DNA from: Scilla litardierei
Lineage: Eukaryota > Streptophyta > Magnoliopsida > Asparagales > Asparagaceae
Assembly: GCA_030789695.1 (NCBI GenBank)
Contig: CM061139.1
Coordinates: forward strand, 108,846,837-108,910,836
Direction of reading: 5' to 3'
DNA length: 64,000 bases
Shown: positions 1-10,936 of the stretch, piece by piece
Position numbering within the stretch: position 1 is the first letter of the stretch
Layout of the letters: each line of letters starts with the position of its first letter
The notes under the pieces: model-generated
The model's database searches: none
What the model saw: the letters and a program-made list of their open reading frames with translations, nothing else
Told to the model about the DNA's origin: nothing
Program-made: the position numbers and the translations under genes

Positions 1-103
1 TCGGGGTTAGGGCACATGCGCTGTCACCCTGCCCCTACTTAACTCCTTCTCTACCCCAAGTAACCCAATGAATTACAGAAAAAACAGGAAAAAGTACAAC
101 ACT

Positions 104-1015
104 CTACATTATCAGCCGCCAATTTAAAAGAGGGGCATTTTCAGCATCCTGATCCCACTCCATGTGCCTCATAGCTATTCTGATGTTTGTAGCTATATCC
201 ACGAAAAGAATAGTCTGGATCTTGCTTACACCTTCGAAAATCCTCCTATTCCTCTCCCTCCATATATGCCATATCAACGCCGCCAGAACAGTTTTTGCAA
301 GAACTTCCATGCTATCCTTCTTATGATAGCGAGATAGAAATAAGTCTTCCACACCTGCAAGGGATGAAGGTGGCACAATAGTGACCCCTAACTTGAGGAA
401 ACTCTTGCAAAGGAGGTAGTTAGTGAAATTGCAATCAAAAAAGATGTGATCCACACTTTCATGAGCATTATCAAAATATAGAACACAAAGGGGGGAAGAA
501 GGCACTCCCCATTGGACTAGCTTGTCCCGAGTGAGAAGCTTCCCATGGAAAGCTCGAAGCAGTGTAATAGCCATTTTTGGTATGTGTTTCTGGTACCAGA
601 CCACCTTGTAGTAAGGGAAAATAGGCCTGATAGTACGAGATCCAGCCCAAGCATTATGCAGTGAGGGGGATTTAGATTACCAATTCCAAGAGTCCTCACC
701 AGGACGCATTGAGACTGAAGCTATAGGAGATATAACAGGTAAGAGAACGGGATTGCTAACCCCACCCTCCGCCGTCCAGTACTCACAAACCGTTTTCTTT
801 TCCTCACCAACCGGCACATTATAAATGTCATGTAGTGGACCACAAGGAAGCCAATTATCATACCAAAAGAGAGTAGATGCCCCGTTTCTGATAGTGCACT
901 TAGTAAGCTTCTTAGTGAATTCACGGTATTGGAGGATAAATTTCCAAGTTCCCGATTGCATAGGATTAGCATTAGCCAAGAAAAAGCCTGTCCTGCCCAA
1001 ATACTGCCTTCTCAT
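104..1015 (-). pseudogene. LINE ORF2 C-terminal region with zf-RVT domain
   Basis: Two open blocks follow the RT. The block at 1015-677 has the connection-like phrase TIRNGASTLFWYDNWLPCGP. The block at 604-104 is a zf-RVT domain: AFHGKLLTRDKLVQWGV, SSPLCVLYFDNAHESVDHIFFDC and ALIWHIWRERNRRIFEG. The zinc-ligand pattern C-x-L-C ... H-x2-DHIFF-x-C is degenerate because the second Cys position reads Tyr-Phe. The two blocks are in different frames. The protein ends near 104, leaving about 100 bp of 3' sequence in the window. Confidence 0.85.
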
Positions 1016-2530
1016 ATAAGTACAGCCGAAATGCCATCATGTGTAAGCATACGCCATGTTAACTTGACCCCATAGGCCGTATTAAGTTCCGAAAACCGCC
1101 TAAGTCCCACATCTCCCTCCTGTTTGGGCGCACATAGGTCATTCCAAGCCCAGGTATATGAATTCCCCCAAATAAACTTCCTGCATATGGAATTGAGTAT
1201 ATTCAACACAGGCTTAGGGATGCGATAGGCTTGCAGCCAAAAAGCTACCATGCCATAGATAACTGATCTGACAAGTTCAATACGCCCTGAAATAGATAGA
1301 ATGGAAGAAGACCGCCCCTGCAACCTGCTCTTGCGTCTGTCAATCAATCTAGCATACATTGAAGCTTTAGGATATTTAGTTGAAAGCGGAAGGCCCAAAT
1401 AAGTGGTAAAAGATTGCACACGCCGAATACCCAAAATTTCTGCAAGCCTACCAGGCTCTTTGGTCCCTTTGCTGAAAATACCAGCACATTTACTCCAATT
1501 AACCTCAAGACCGGTTAGGCATTTGAATGTAGAGAGGAGATCCTTCAAGCCCTCAAGAGACTTGATGTTGGCACGACAGAACACAAGCCAATCATCAGCA
1601 AAAAGAAGATGCGTGACAGCCCCTACTCTCTTCATGGGCAAAATGCTACGCATGGCATTAGCTTTAGCCATCAGAAGGGAGAAAGCCTCCATAATCACCA
1701 CAAAGAGATAAGGAGAGAGAGGGTCGCCCTGCCTTAGCACTATATTAGACTGGAACATACCAAAGGAGAGCCATCAACTATGACTGAAAAGGAGGGAGTG
1801 GGAATGCATTCACCAATCCACCCGATAAATTTGTGCTTGAACCCCCATCTGATGCAGCATGAAGAAGATGAATTCCCTATTCACACTATCAAACGCCTTG
1901 CGAAGATCCAGTTTCAGACAAGCACGGGCCCCCATGGGGTTATTAAAATCCCGAATGTGCTCGTAGGCGAGCATGGCACAATTTGCCAACAGCCGGTCTT
2001 TTAAAAAAAGCGGCCTGATTAGGCGATAACGACCCTTTTCAATCTGTTACATAGGACTTTACTGATGATATTATATAATACATTGCAACAGAGATAGGCA
2101 TATAGTCCCCAAGCCCCGTGGCATTAGTACTTTTGGGTATAAGCGTCAGAAAAGTGTGATTAATCTGTTTGAGCATTCTGCCAGATCGAAAGAAGGAAGT
2201 AACCGCATTGGTAACATCTCTCCCAACAACACTCCAAGAGTTCTGATAAAAGAAACTATTAAACCCATTATGCCCATGTGCCTTATCACCACCAATCTGA
2301 AAAACCGCGTTCTTAATCTCCTCTTCAAGAACTGGTCGTTCAACCCAATCTGCAGCCTTTTTAGTGAGTACTCACTTAGTTGTGAGACGAGGAAAGACCA
2401 TCCAATAGTCTTCCTGATTATAGAGATTAGAATAGAAAGCAGGACCATCAATTTTGATCTTCTTAATGTGTCATCACAAGAGCCATTAGCAGAAATAAGA
2501 TGCTCAATACTATTGTGGCTTTGACGAGCC
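1012..2530 (-). pseudogene. LINE ORF2 reverse transcriptase domain remnant
   Basis: The RT core is best seen at 1758-1012: LRQGDPLSPYLFVVIMEAF, then the active-site box FADDWLVF near 1600-1580, then GLEVNWSKCAGIFSKG and the thumb region KSRLQGRSSSILSISGRIEL. Upstream pieces (GHNGFNSFFYQNSW, RACLKLDLRKAFDSVNREF) lie in other frames between 2300 and 1860, so several indels are present. The linker between endonuclease and RT lies at about 2834-2532. The FADD catalytic box is intact, but the ORF as a whole is not. Confidence 0.9.
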
Positions 2531-2867
2531 TTCATAGCAGTGTAGAAAAAACGGTTATTGCGATCTCCCAGTTGTAACCAATTCTGTCTACTTTTTTTTG
2601 CCTCAGATTGGACTCTTCAATATCAATAGCATCAGCCAACTGATTGATAAGAATGTGCTCTCTCCTTTGCTTTTCAATACTAAAAACCAAATCCGGATCA
2701 TTTTGAATATATGCAAGCTCATCACGACATTTAGAGACCTCTTTAGTGTCCATAATATCAGCGCCTAATCGTTTTAACCCATATTTAAGGTTTTTGAGTT
2801 TGGCAACAAGACGGATCATAGGGCATGCCACCACATCAGTGTGCCAATATTCATCTAATACATCATG

Positions 2868-3640
2868 TTACTCAGGGGCACGAGTCCATAAGTTGAAAAT
2901 TTTGAAAGGTTTTGGATCAGAACCAGCTTTAGAGTGAAGATGAATGATAAGTGAGGAATGATCACTAGTACCACTAGCCACGTACTCACAATATGATGAG
3001 GGAAGCTTGTTAATCCAAACACAATTGCATAGAGAGCGATCAAGGGTGGCATTAATACGATGAGTGTCAATGCTTCTATTGGTCCAACTCAGGGGGTTGC
3101 TAATAGATTTTAGCTCAATAAGGGCACTAGCATCAATGCAATTATTGAACTCTTCCACCATGTGCCCAACTATCGGTCTTCCACCAACTTTATCCACAGC
3201 ATATCTAACACAGTTAAAGTCACCACCAATCAGCCAAGGAGTATTAATATGCCTCGAAGAGCATGCCACAATAGAGTCCCAAAGAGATCTTCTCTCTTGG
3301 GCGCTATTAAAAGCATAGACGACCGTAACCACCATATTAGACCCAGCAACATTAGTACACAGGATGGTAAGATGCTGTGCAGACATATTATCAACCACAC
3401 AATTCCAAACATCCGGGTCATGCATCACTACGATTCGACCATTCTTATGGCAATTGCGATTGTCAATCAATAACCACTTCTTCGGAAAACATTTAATGAT
3501 TTTGTGGGCATTCTCCTCAAAATTTTGGTTTCCAACAACCCGACCAGTGAGGGGGCGTGCTTACGGATACGAGCCTTAAGCTCATTCCGTCTCGCAACAT
3601 TATTGAGACGACGAGTGTTCCAAATGAGTAACACCATAAT
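2868..3640 (-). pseudogene. LINE ORF2 endonuclease domain (EEP family) remnant
   Basis: This is the apurinic-like endonuclease that nicks the target DNA to start target-primed reverse transcription. The conserved start WNTRRLNNVARRNELK is readable near 3620, followed by VVTVVYAFNSAQERRSLWDS, the catalytic-type segment LIGGDFNCV and the C-terminal SGTSDHSSLIIHL. A frameshift separates the first about 60 residues from the open stretch at 3470-2868. The retained GGDFN and SDHS motifs identify the family, but the broken frame rules out activity. Confidence 0.85.
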
Positions 3641-3906
3641 CAAAAGTTTGAGGGGGGGTAACCACTCCCCCTTTTAATCTATCGCTCTTACGAATGGCTT
3701 TTGTTCCGACTCATTTCTTCGGGTTATCAGTTTTCTTGCTTCCTTTACTGTTTTTATTCAGCATTCTTGCTCGATATACCAAGCCTCATTCATTACTGTC
3801 ATATCATCCGGTTCTCCCTCGGTAACATTAAGCAATGAGGGTTTAGGATGAGGCTATTGCTCATCTAAGGATAGAAGGTCAAACTGATTTATATTTTTGA
3901 ACGAGT

Positions 3907-5715
3907 TTATATTCGGACTCCGACTGCGAGCAATGCTTGTTTCGTAACGGGGACGGTTGGCTGCGGTATAGAGCCCGGGGTAGGGCTTTTGGGTAGTATG
4001 CCCGATCGATGCTGCGGAGTAGACCTCAATCCCCCATCCAGAGTTGCTACCCGACCCCCTCCCTGATTACACTGATCTCCCATTACATTCTTGCTTTGGC
4101 TAGTCACAGCTAGCACATTTGGACACTCAACAATCAGCTGCTCAGATCCATCACATTGCACTCTGGACTTCGCCAGCTCGTCCTTTTCTCCTCCTTTAGC
4201 TGCTTTCCTTCCTTCAGTCGATTCGTCATTTGGCACACTCCCCTTCTGACTGTCTCCTCCACATGCTTTATTCTTGATGGTGTTAGTTGCATCTGCAAGC
4301 ATTCCCCTAACATCCCCTCCACTGTTCTTTGCCCTCACCCCTAGCCCACATTCATCGGGTACATTAGCATTCCCCATATCCTTACTAAGCTGATTGACAT
4401 GCCCCCTCCTAACATTAGCTCTACTGGACTCAGCCAGCTCGCCTAACCCACACTCGTTTGATACAATAGGACCCCCCTTGATTACAACCCTCATCATCCA
4501 GGGCACCATCCCTCAGTAACACAGTACTTGCATACACAATCCTAGCCGTTGATCCATACCCACCGCTGGACATGCCCAGTGCTCCATTACATTTATTCAC
4601 CATAACTCTTGGTCCCCCCGTCCTTAACTAACTCCCCCTTGTTTCCAACTCATTCGCTGGACATGCCCATCGCTTCATTACATTTGTTCGACAGTTTACA
4701 ACCCTCCGTTTCTTCTTTACATTTCATAGCATTAGAACATTCCCCCTCTTCGATATTAACAAATGTTTTAGTTTTGTTCTCCTCTCCCACGACATACTTA
4801 GAGGGACACTGCTTGGACGTATGGCCAAAGCAAATACAATTTGGACATCGTCGGGGGCTCACCTTCACAACTGACGCCTATGTCAATAGTTTCTCTATCG
4901 CCCAGTTGAACGGAGACGGAGCGAGGCAGCGGAGCATCAGCCTTCACCTCTATCAAGCACCTTTCATACACCAACCTTTCCAGCCCCACCGTTGCTCGAT
5001 CCAGGCATATCGGAGCTCCGATGACACTGGCGATTGCGCTGAGGATCTGCCGCGTCCATAAGTTGAGAGGGAGGTTGGGGAACTTCACCCAAACTGGGAC
5101 AGCCATCAGCAAGTCCATATTGAACCCTGCATCTGCACTCCACCGCTGCAGCACGACGAGTCTGCCGTCGAAGAGCCACGGCCCGCCAAGCAGCACCGCA
5201 TCCTGATCATCCATAGATTTAAATCTGAAGAAGAAATAACCGTTTTCTTTCGAGAAGATACTAACCTCGCCCTTCGATCTCCAGACTCTGGTGGTCCAAG
5301 CTTTGACCTGCCCGTAGTATGGAGTATCACCGAGAACGTAACCCACGAGCGTATTCTCCCATCCTTCGACCCCCTCCGCCATCATCTCCTCCGATAACAT
5401 CGCAGCAACACCATCTTCATTGATAGATGACGGAATAAAAGTCATCTCAAGTGAGTCTGAGAGCTTGCGCCTCTTCGAGCAAATGTCAAGCCAAGAACGC
5501 TTCTCAGCATTTGTGTTAATTCTCAGCGGGACCTTAGGCCTTTGGGCCCTTCTCTCGAGCACCTTTCTGGCATCGACTCTTCCACTGATATTGCCACCTC
5601 ACTTAATCCCCTGCATTGGACCCCTACCATCCCTCGGTAGCTTGTTCTTCCTGACGACCTCTCTCCAGCCATCCTTCGCCTCAACATTGGCTTCATTACT
5701 GTCCGATGCTTCCAT
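3907..5715 (-). pseudogene. LINE ORF1 remnant (DUF4283 plus CCHC zinc knuckle)
   Basis: This is the nucleic-acid-binding ORF1 of the LINE. The likely start is the ATG at 5715-5713, beginning MEASDSNEANVEAKDGWREV. An in-frame TGA follows about 38 codons later, near 5600. The DUF4283 domain is readable from about 5560 to 4870, with the typical phrases FRFKSMDDQDAVLLGGPWL and PVWVKFPNLPLNLW. A frameshift near 4865 moves the reading into the frame carrying the knuckle CPNCICFGHTSKQC (CX2CX4HX4C). The tail from 4509 to 3907 is polar and low in complexity, as is usual for this region. Family knowledge suggests RNA binding and RNP formation; this copy cannot make a full protein. Confidence 0.85.
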
Positions 5716-6371
5716 GAGCCCACCAAGGATTGCAACAATAGATCGAGAAGTCAACCACCTGAGATCAGACCAACAATGAATACGAATCTAAGATCGGATC
5801 GAGGTCTCACCACCGGATCAAGATCTTGTCCGTCAAATGTTACGCCGCCGACTTCAGCAATCCTCAGTTCGCCGGAAACGGAGGTGAAGGTCATGTCGCC
5901 TTTAGCTCAAATTGCAGCACCTCCGAGCGATTTGAATCGTCACCTCACCAAAAACCACAAAAATAGCTCAAAGACTAGATCAAATCTAGGATTCAAGAAA
6001 TCAGCGGGATTCGAAATCTCACCCCCGAATCAAGATCTCAGGATTGAGATCTTGATTCGAACTTTAGTCAAGAATGCAAGGATCCTGATGGCTAGCGAAG
6101 AAGATCTCCCTCACCTCCAGCGAAGATCCGACACCTTTGAAGAGCGATCAATGATCCTCCTACAGCTCTGATCGTCGATCCGACACCTTTTGGAGATCGC
6201 TAAGCTCCCGCTTGACGCCTGCTTCCCCCCCGATGAGCTCGTGCCTCAACGGCAGGGCTACGGAGCCCGCCGTGGCGGCCGACTCCGGCGAGGCCTCACA
6301 ATCGCCTCAGAGCTTCTCACTCTACAACAACCAAGAGAGAGAAACAAAAATTCTTCATATATTATATATAT

Positions 6372-6757
6372 GGTAAAGTGTTCCTAGGGTGACTCCTTAG
6401 ATTTCATCTAAGGCCCCCATTTTCCCACGTATCCCACATTTTTTGGAATTTTTTTCATGGGGTTGAAGTTCACATCATGGATGATCAACATACCAAAAAA
6501 TCAAATCATTCTAATACTTTTAGAGCCCACATATACCCCTACAACTTCAACGGTCTGAAAACGTGCTGAAAAATCCATGAAGTTGCAAGAGGTAAATAAG
6601 GGCTCTAAAAATATTGGAATGACTTGATTTTTGGTATGTTGATCATCTATGAGGTGAACAACAATCTCATAAAAAATTCCAAAAAATGTGGGATATGGGA
6701 GAAAATGGGGGTGACTCCTTAGATTTTATCTAGGGAATCACCCTAGGAACACTTTAC
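6372..6757. mobile_element. Foldback element, hairpin family A
   Basis: This is a 386-bp inverted repeat. The left end GGTAAAGTGTTCCTAGGGTG pairs with the right end CACCCTAGGAACACTTTAC, and the arms continue nearly to the centre at about 6565 (for example CATACCAAAAAATCAAATCA on the left against its complement on the right). It is flanked by TA-rich tracts on both sides. No ORF is present. The structure is that of a non-autonomous foldback MITE. Confidence 0.85.
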
Positions 6758-6780
6758 ATATACATATACATATATATATA

Positions 6781-7072
6781 TGGGGAATATGGAGGTGAGC
6801 TGACAGCGCATGAATTTTTTCCTGCGCTGTCAGGGATTTGGGGGGTTAAAACAATTTTTTTATAAAAAAATTTCTGGACAGTTTTGCGCAACGGCTTTGA
6901 AATCGATGAACGGATGCTCAAACGGTGTTGGATTGACCTAAAAATTTGTGGGGAGCTAATTAACAAGTATATCTAATTACTGTAAAAAAATTTTAAAAAA
7001 ATATTTTAGAGGGCCCTAATCGCTGACAGCGCAGGAAAAAAATTCCTGCACTGTCATCTCAGGCCCATATTC
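6781..7072. mobile_element. Foldback family B, single-arm deletion derivative
   Basis: The termini GAATATGGAGGTGAGCTGAC (left) and GTCATCTCAGGCCCATATTC (right) are inverted copies, and CTGACAGCGCA words sit at both ends. The interior matches only one arm of the full family B copy at 7788-8265 (GATTGACCTAAAAATTTGTG, AACAAGTATATCTAATTACT). The copy therefore looks like a hairpin that lost most of one arm. TA-rich tracts flank both ends. Confidence 0.75.
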
Positions 7073-7173
7073 ATATATATATATATATGTATATGTATAT
7101 GTATATATATGTATATGTATATAAATATATATGTATATGTATATGTATGTATGTATGTATGTATATGTGTATA
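7073..7173. repeat. TA/TATG microsatellite between hairpin elements
   Basis: A run of about 100 bp made of TA, TATG and TGTA units separates the family B derivative from the family C hairpin. It is the type of tract that flanks nearly every element of this cluster. It has no coding content; the short tyrosine/isoleucine ORFs here are translations of the microsatellite. Confidence 0.9.
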
Positions 7174-7341
7174 GAGAATAATGGGTATCATATGCCATAT
7201 GAGATAGGCTCTCATATGCCCTCTCACATAAAGCAACCAAGTACAACCAAGTACAAGCCCATGTGGGGTTGTACTTGGTTGCTTTATGTGAGAGGGCATA
7301 TGAGAGCCTATCTCATATGGCGTATGATACCCATTATTCTC
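7174..7341. mobile_element. Foldback element, hairpin family C
   Basis: This is a 168-bp near-perfect hairpin. GAGAATAATGGGTATCATA on the left pairs with TATGATACCCATTATTCTC-type sequence on the right (a single centre-proximal difference is visible: CCATATG against CATATGGCG). The arms run to a short loop at about 7245-7265. TA-rich sequence flanks it. The shared word GGTTGTACTTGGTTGCTTTA lies near the apex. Confidence 0.85.
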
Positions 7342-7363
7342 ATGTGTATATATATATATATAT

Positions 7364-7760
7364 GGGTAAAGGGATCCTAAGGTGCCTCCTTAGATTCAAT
7401 CTAAGGAGGCGCCCCCAATTCCCCCCATCTCACACATTTTTTTTGAATTTTTTTCATGGGTTTGTTGTTCACCTTATGGATGATCAACATACCAAATTTC
7501 AAGAGATTCCAATACTTTTTGAGCCCCAATCTACCCCTTGCAACTTCGTGGGGTTTTCAGCACGTTTTCATACCGTTGAAGTTGTAAAGGGTAGATGGGT
7601 GCTCAAAAAGTATTGGAATCTCATGAAATTTGGTATGTTGATCATCCATGATGTGAACAACAACCCCATGGAAAAACATTTCAAAAAAAAATTATAGGAG
7701 AAGGGGGAAAATGGGGGCGCCTCAGATTTCATCTAAGGAGGCACCTTAGATCCCTTTTTC
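7364..7760. mobile_element. Foldback element, hairpin family A (second subtype)
   Basis: This is a 397-bp inverted repeat with ends GGGTAAAGGGATCCTAAGGTG and CACCTTAGATCCCTTTTTC. The inner arms (TGATCAACATACCAAATTTC, ATTCCAATACTTTTTGAGCC) match family A at 6372-6757, so the two are diverged members of one family. TA tracts flank both sides. The left arm is open as a 144-codon frame; this is incidental. Confidence 0.85.
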
Positions 7761-7787
7761 CATATATATATATATATATCTATCTAT

Positions 7788-8265
7788 CCTGCGCTGTCAG
7801 CTCAGGCCCATATTCCTATTTTTTCATGGGCCTGAGCTGACAACATAGCTGACAGCGCAGGAAATTTTTCCTGCGCTGTCAGCGATTTGGGCCCTCTAAA
7901 ATATTTTTTTAAATTTTTTTTGCAGTAGTTAGATATACTTGTTAACTAGCTCCCCACAAATTTTCAGGTCAATCCAACACCGTTTGAGTCTCCGTTCATC
8001 GATTTCAAAAACGTTGCGCAAAACTGTCCAGAATTCTGGACAGTTTTGCGCAACGTTTGTCCAGAATTCTGGACAGTTTTGCGCAACGTTTTTGAAATCG
8101 ATGAACGGAGGCTCAAACGGTGTTGGATTGACCTGAAAATTCGTGAGGAGCTAGTTAACAAGTATATCTAACTACTGCAAAAAAATTTAAAAAAATTGTT
8201 TTACCCCCTTAAATCGCTGACAACGCAAGAAAAATTTTCTGCGATGTCAGCTCACCTCCATATTC
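7788..8265. mobile_element. Foldback family B, full hairpin with nested end
   Basis: Arms of about 200 bp fold around an apex at about 8025-8085 that contains two copies of TCCAGAATTCTGGACAG. A partial family B end (7788-7826) precedes the main left terminus, so two copies are nested or tandem. Both strands are open over the hairpin and encode almost the same peptide (MLTSS..IFRSIQHRLSLRS), as expected for a near-perfect palindrome. TA tracts flank it on the left and a truncated copy on the right. Confidence 0.85.
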
Positions 8266-8269
8266 CTCA

Positions 8270-8515
8270 TATCGTTCATCGATTTCAAAAACGTTGCGCA
8301 AAACTGTTCAGAATTCTGGACAGTTTTGTGCAACGTTTTTGAAATCGATGAACGGAGGCTCAAACGGTGTTGGATTGACCTGAAAATTTGTGGGGAGCTA
8401 GTTAATAAGTATATCTAACTACTGCAAAAAATTTTAAAAAATATTTTTAGAGGGCCCAAATCGCTGACAGCGCAGAAAAAATTCCTGCGCTGTCAGCTCA
8501 AGCCCATATTCCTCA
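8270..8515. mobile_element. Foldback family B, left-truncated copy
   Basis: The sequence begins abruptly with CGTTCATCGATTTCAAAAAC directly after the right end of the preceding copy. It runs through the apex (CAGAATTCTGGACAG) and a full right arm, ending in CAGCTCAAGCCCATATTCCT. An AC microsatellite follows. The left arm is missing apart from about 45 bp next to the apex. Confidence 0.75.
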
Positions 8516-8546
8516 TACACACACACACACACACACATATATATAT

Positions 8547-8928
8547 GAGGAAACGGGAATAGGGTGTCACAGGAGAATCCTCTCCTGTGTCGGTCAAAAA
8601 CTCCAAACTCCACAAGTTTTTTGGAAGATCCGATCCGTTCATCTCGATCTCCACCCTCTAAAAACCATATCCACCAATTTTCAACCCGATCCGAGGTGTT
8701 TTGCCCGTTCATCCATCCGACCCAAATTTAACGGTTTCGCATGAATAGAACTTTTGTGAATGGTGGATGAACGGGCAAAACACCTCGGATCGGGCTGAAA
8801 ATTGGTGGATATGGGTTTTAGAGGGTGGAGATCGAGATGAACGGATCGCATCTTCCAAAAAACTTGTGGAGTTTGGAGTTTTTGACCGACACAGGAGAGG
8901 ATTCTCTCATGTGACACCCTATTTCCCG

Positions 8929-8932
<4 letters not shown>
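8547..8932. mobile_element. Foldback element, hairpin family F
   Basis: A 386-bp inverted repeat has ends GAGGAAACGGGAATAGGGTG and CACCCTATTTCCCGTTTC. The arms contain CAGGAGA(A/G)-TCCTCTCCTGTG, CACCAATTTTCAACCCGATC and GTTTTGCCCGTTCATCCATC, with the complements on the right arm. It is bounded by AC/TA on the left and a 46-bp TA tract on the right. Confidence 0.85.

Positions 8933-8978
<46 letters not shown>
8933..8978. repeat. (TA)n microsatellite, about 23 units
   Basis: This pure TA run separates hairpins F and G. It is probably the target or a by-product of insertion. Confidence 0.95.
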
Positions 8979-8981
<3 letters not shown>

Positions 8982-9348
8982 GGATCAAATGACCCCCAAA
9001 AATAACCCCTATCAAAAATCCTATGCCCTCCATTTTTTTGGAAGATCCGAACCGTTCATCTTGATCTCCACCCTCTAAATACCCGACCCACCAATTTTCA
9101 ACCCGATCCCATATGTTTTGCCCGTTCATCCATCCGACCCAAATTTAACGGTTTCCCACGAACAGAACTTTTGCGAATGGTTGATGAACGGGCAAAACAC
9201 ATGGGATCGGGTTGAAAATTGGTGCGTCAGGTATTTAGAGGGTGGAGATCAAGATGAACGGTTCGGATCTTCCGAAAAAATGGGGGGCATAGGATTTTTG
9301 ATAGGGGGTCATTTTTGGGGGTTATTTTTGGGGGTCATTTGATCCCTC

Positions 9349-9351
<3 letters not shown>
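8979..9351. mobile_element. Foldback element, hairpin family G
   Basis: A 373-bp inverted repeat has ends GAGGGATCAAATGACCCCC and GGGGGTCATTTGATCCCTC. Its inner arms (CACCAATTTTCAACCCGATC, GTTTTGCCCGTTCATCCATC, CAAATTTAACGGTTTC) are shared with family F, while the outer 80 bp differ. The right arm has an extra GGGGGTTATTTTTG unit. TA tracts of 46 and 56 bp flank it. Confidence 0.85.

Positions 9352-9407
<56 letters not shown>
9352..9407. repeat. (TA)n microsatellite, about 28 units
   Basis: This pure TA run lies between hairpins G and H. Confidence 0.95.
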
Positions 9408-9411
<4 letters not shown>

Positions 9412-9798
9412 ACTAGGGTCCATTCGGATGGATCAAACATGCGGATCCATCCAAGTGGAATTTAAAGTTAGACAATGTAAATAGAAAATCCGACCGTTGG
9501 ATGTCATCTAACATGTTTAAACTAGCTCCAAACAAAATTTCAGCTAATTTGGACACGTTTTGCCCATGCATCAAGTGGTTACAAAATCGATGTTTTTGAA
9601 TAGTTATAAAATCGGCTAATTTTGCAACCACTTGATGCATGGGCAAAACCTGTCCAAATTAGCTGAAATTTTGTTTGGAGCTAGTTTAGACATGTTAGAT
9701 GACATCCAACGGTCGGATTTTCTATTTACATTGTCTAACTTTAAATTCCACTTGGATGGATCCGCATGTTTGATCCATCCGAATGGACCCTAGTCAAC
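9408..9798. mobile_element. Foldback element, hairpin family H (youngest looking)
   Basis: A 391-bp inverted repeat has ends GTTGACTAGGGTCCATTCGG and CCGAATGGACCCTAGTCAAC. Comparing the arms by eye over about 178 bp gives only three differences, so the hairpin is young or has been kept matched. The loop is at about 9590-9610. It is flanked by TA on the left and by TACA/TA tracts on the right (9799-9870). Confidence 0.9.
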
Positions 9799-9835
9799 CT
9801 ATATACATACATACATACATACATATATATATATA

Positions 9836-9871
<36 letters not shown>

Positions 9872-9875
9872 TATT
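9799..9875. repeat. (TACA)n/(TA)n microsatellite
   Basis: Repeats of TACA and TA close the right side of the hairpin cluster. Confidence 0.9.
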
Positions 9876-9974
9876 GCATATTTCGAAATTACTCCCAAAT
9901 TGTCATATTTAAATTTGCCTGTTAGAGCATCTTATGTTAAACTACCCCCTTACATTATGCCAAAAAGCTGAGGT

Positions 9975-10900
9975 TAATGTATGAGTAGCCCCTCAAAAGA
10001 CATGGTTGATGCATGGTTTGACAATTTTAGTAAGGTGGTTATGGAAGCTAGTTTTAAAAAAATTGACATATTTGATCATTCGGTGTTTATTCATCATGGC
10101 TCTACTGGATCAGTAGTTCTGGCTATAAGCTATTATGTTGATGATGCCTTCACAGTGATATTACGGGAATAGAGAAGACCAAGAAGTATCTCATGAATAT
10201 TTTTTTAAAAATATGTGGAGATCGAGATACTTTTTGACTTGAAAATGTTCATAGCAAGCATGAAGTAATCCTTTCCTAATGAAAGTAAGACAATGTTACT
10301 TGGTTACAAACTCTTGAGTACTCTTATGGATACAAATGCAAATCTTTAGGTTAAAACTGAACCAGTTTTGATGATGTCTCTTGGTATAGAAGTTGGTTGA
10401 CATGCTCATCTTACTCTACCACACTGGCCATGTAAGATGCAGTGGCAAACCACATTGTGTTTATTATCTCACATAGACATGGACACTTGAAAAATTGATT
10501 GAAAAAAGGGATATAAAGTCCACATCAGATGATTGCACCCATGTGGGAATCTTGTTACTTGTAGGTGCAAGAAGTAGAATGTAGTGTTCAAGTGTAGAGG
10601 TTGAGCATAGAGGTATGGCTCATGCTGCATGTGAGCTGTTGTGATTGAAACCTTTTGGTATGGAGTTTGGCTGTTCAAAGTGTAGACCAATGCTTGTGTT
10701 TGATGATACTCAAGATGTCACATATATTGCTAGCATTCTTGTGTTTCACAAAAGGCATACACAGGTGGATTGACATTTTGTCCAAGATTTTGCTACAGTA
10801 AATTGGATTGGCACTCTATACATTCCTTTATCAAAACAATTAGTAGACAACTAGACATTTATCTAAAGTGTCTAGTTTTATCTTTTATGGGACTAGCTGG
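9975..10900 (+). pseudogene. Copia pol 3' remnant (RT YVDD to RNase H)
   Basis: The RT part is visible at 9981-10172: AWFDNFSKVVMEASF, DHSVFIHHGSTGSVV and the active-site box SYYVDD. RNase H follows in broken frames at about 10580-10870: VEHRGMAHAACELL, KPFGMEFGCSKC, IASILVFHKRHTQVD and LSKQLVDN, corresponding to the Copia phrases that end in EQLADIFTK. Stops and indels occur throughout. No integrase or gag precedes it, so this is a truncated 3' piece. Confidence 0.8.
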
Positions 10901-10936
10901 ACATGACTGACATATATGCTTCAGTTTGAAAGGAAG

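Larger units (their letters stand above)
1..6340 (-). mobile_element. Degenerate L1-type LINE (non-LTR retrotransposon)
   Basis: A single non-LTR element reads right to left: presumed 5' leader (about 6340-5716), ORF1 with DUF4283 and a CCHC knuckle (5715-3907), then ORF2 with endonuclease (about 3640-2868), reverse transcriptase (about 2530-1012) and a C-terminal zf-RVT domain (604-104). The order is that of plant L1 elements. The 3' end and poly(A) are not visible, so the element runs off the left edge. Every domain is split by stops or frameshifts, so it is not autonomous. The exact 5' boundary is uncertain; the TA-rich stretch at about 6356-6371 starts the next element cluster. Confidence 0.9.

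Noticed and set aside
5776..6171. 131-aa plus-strand ORF next to the LINE
   Set aside because: It lies antisense in the probable LINE 5' leader and has no recognisable domain.
7016..7380. Tyr/Ile/His-rich ORFs on both strands
   Set aside because: They are translations of TA/TATG microsatellites and of hairpin C.
10469..10690. 73-aa minus-strand ORF
   Set aside because: It is antisense to the Copia RNase H remnant.
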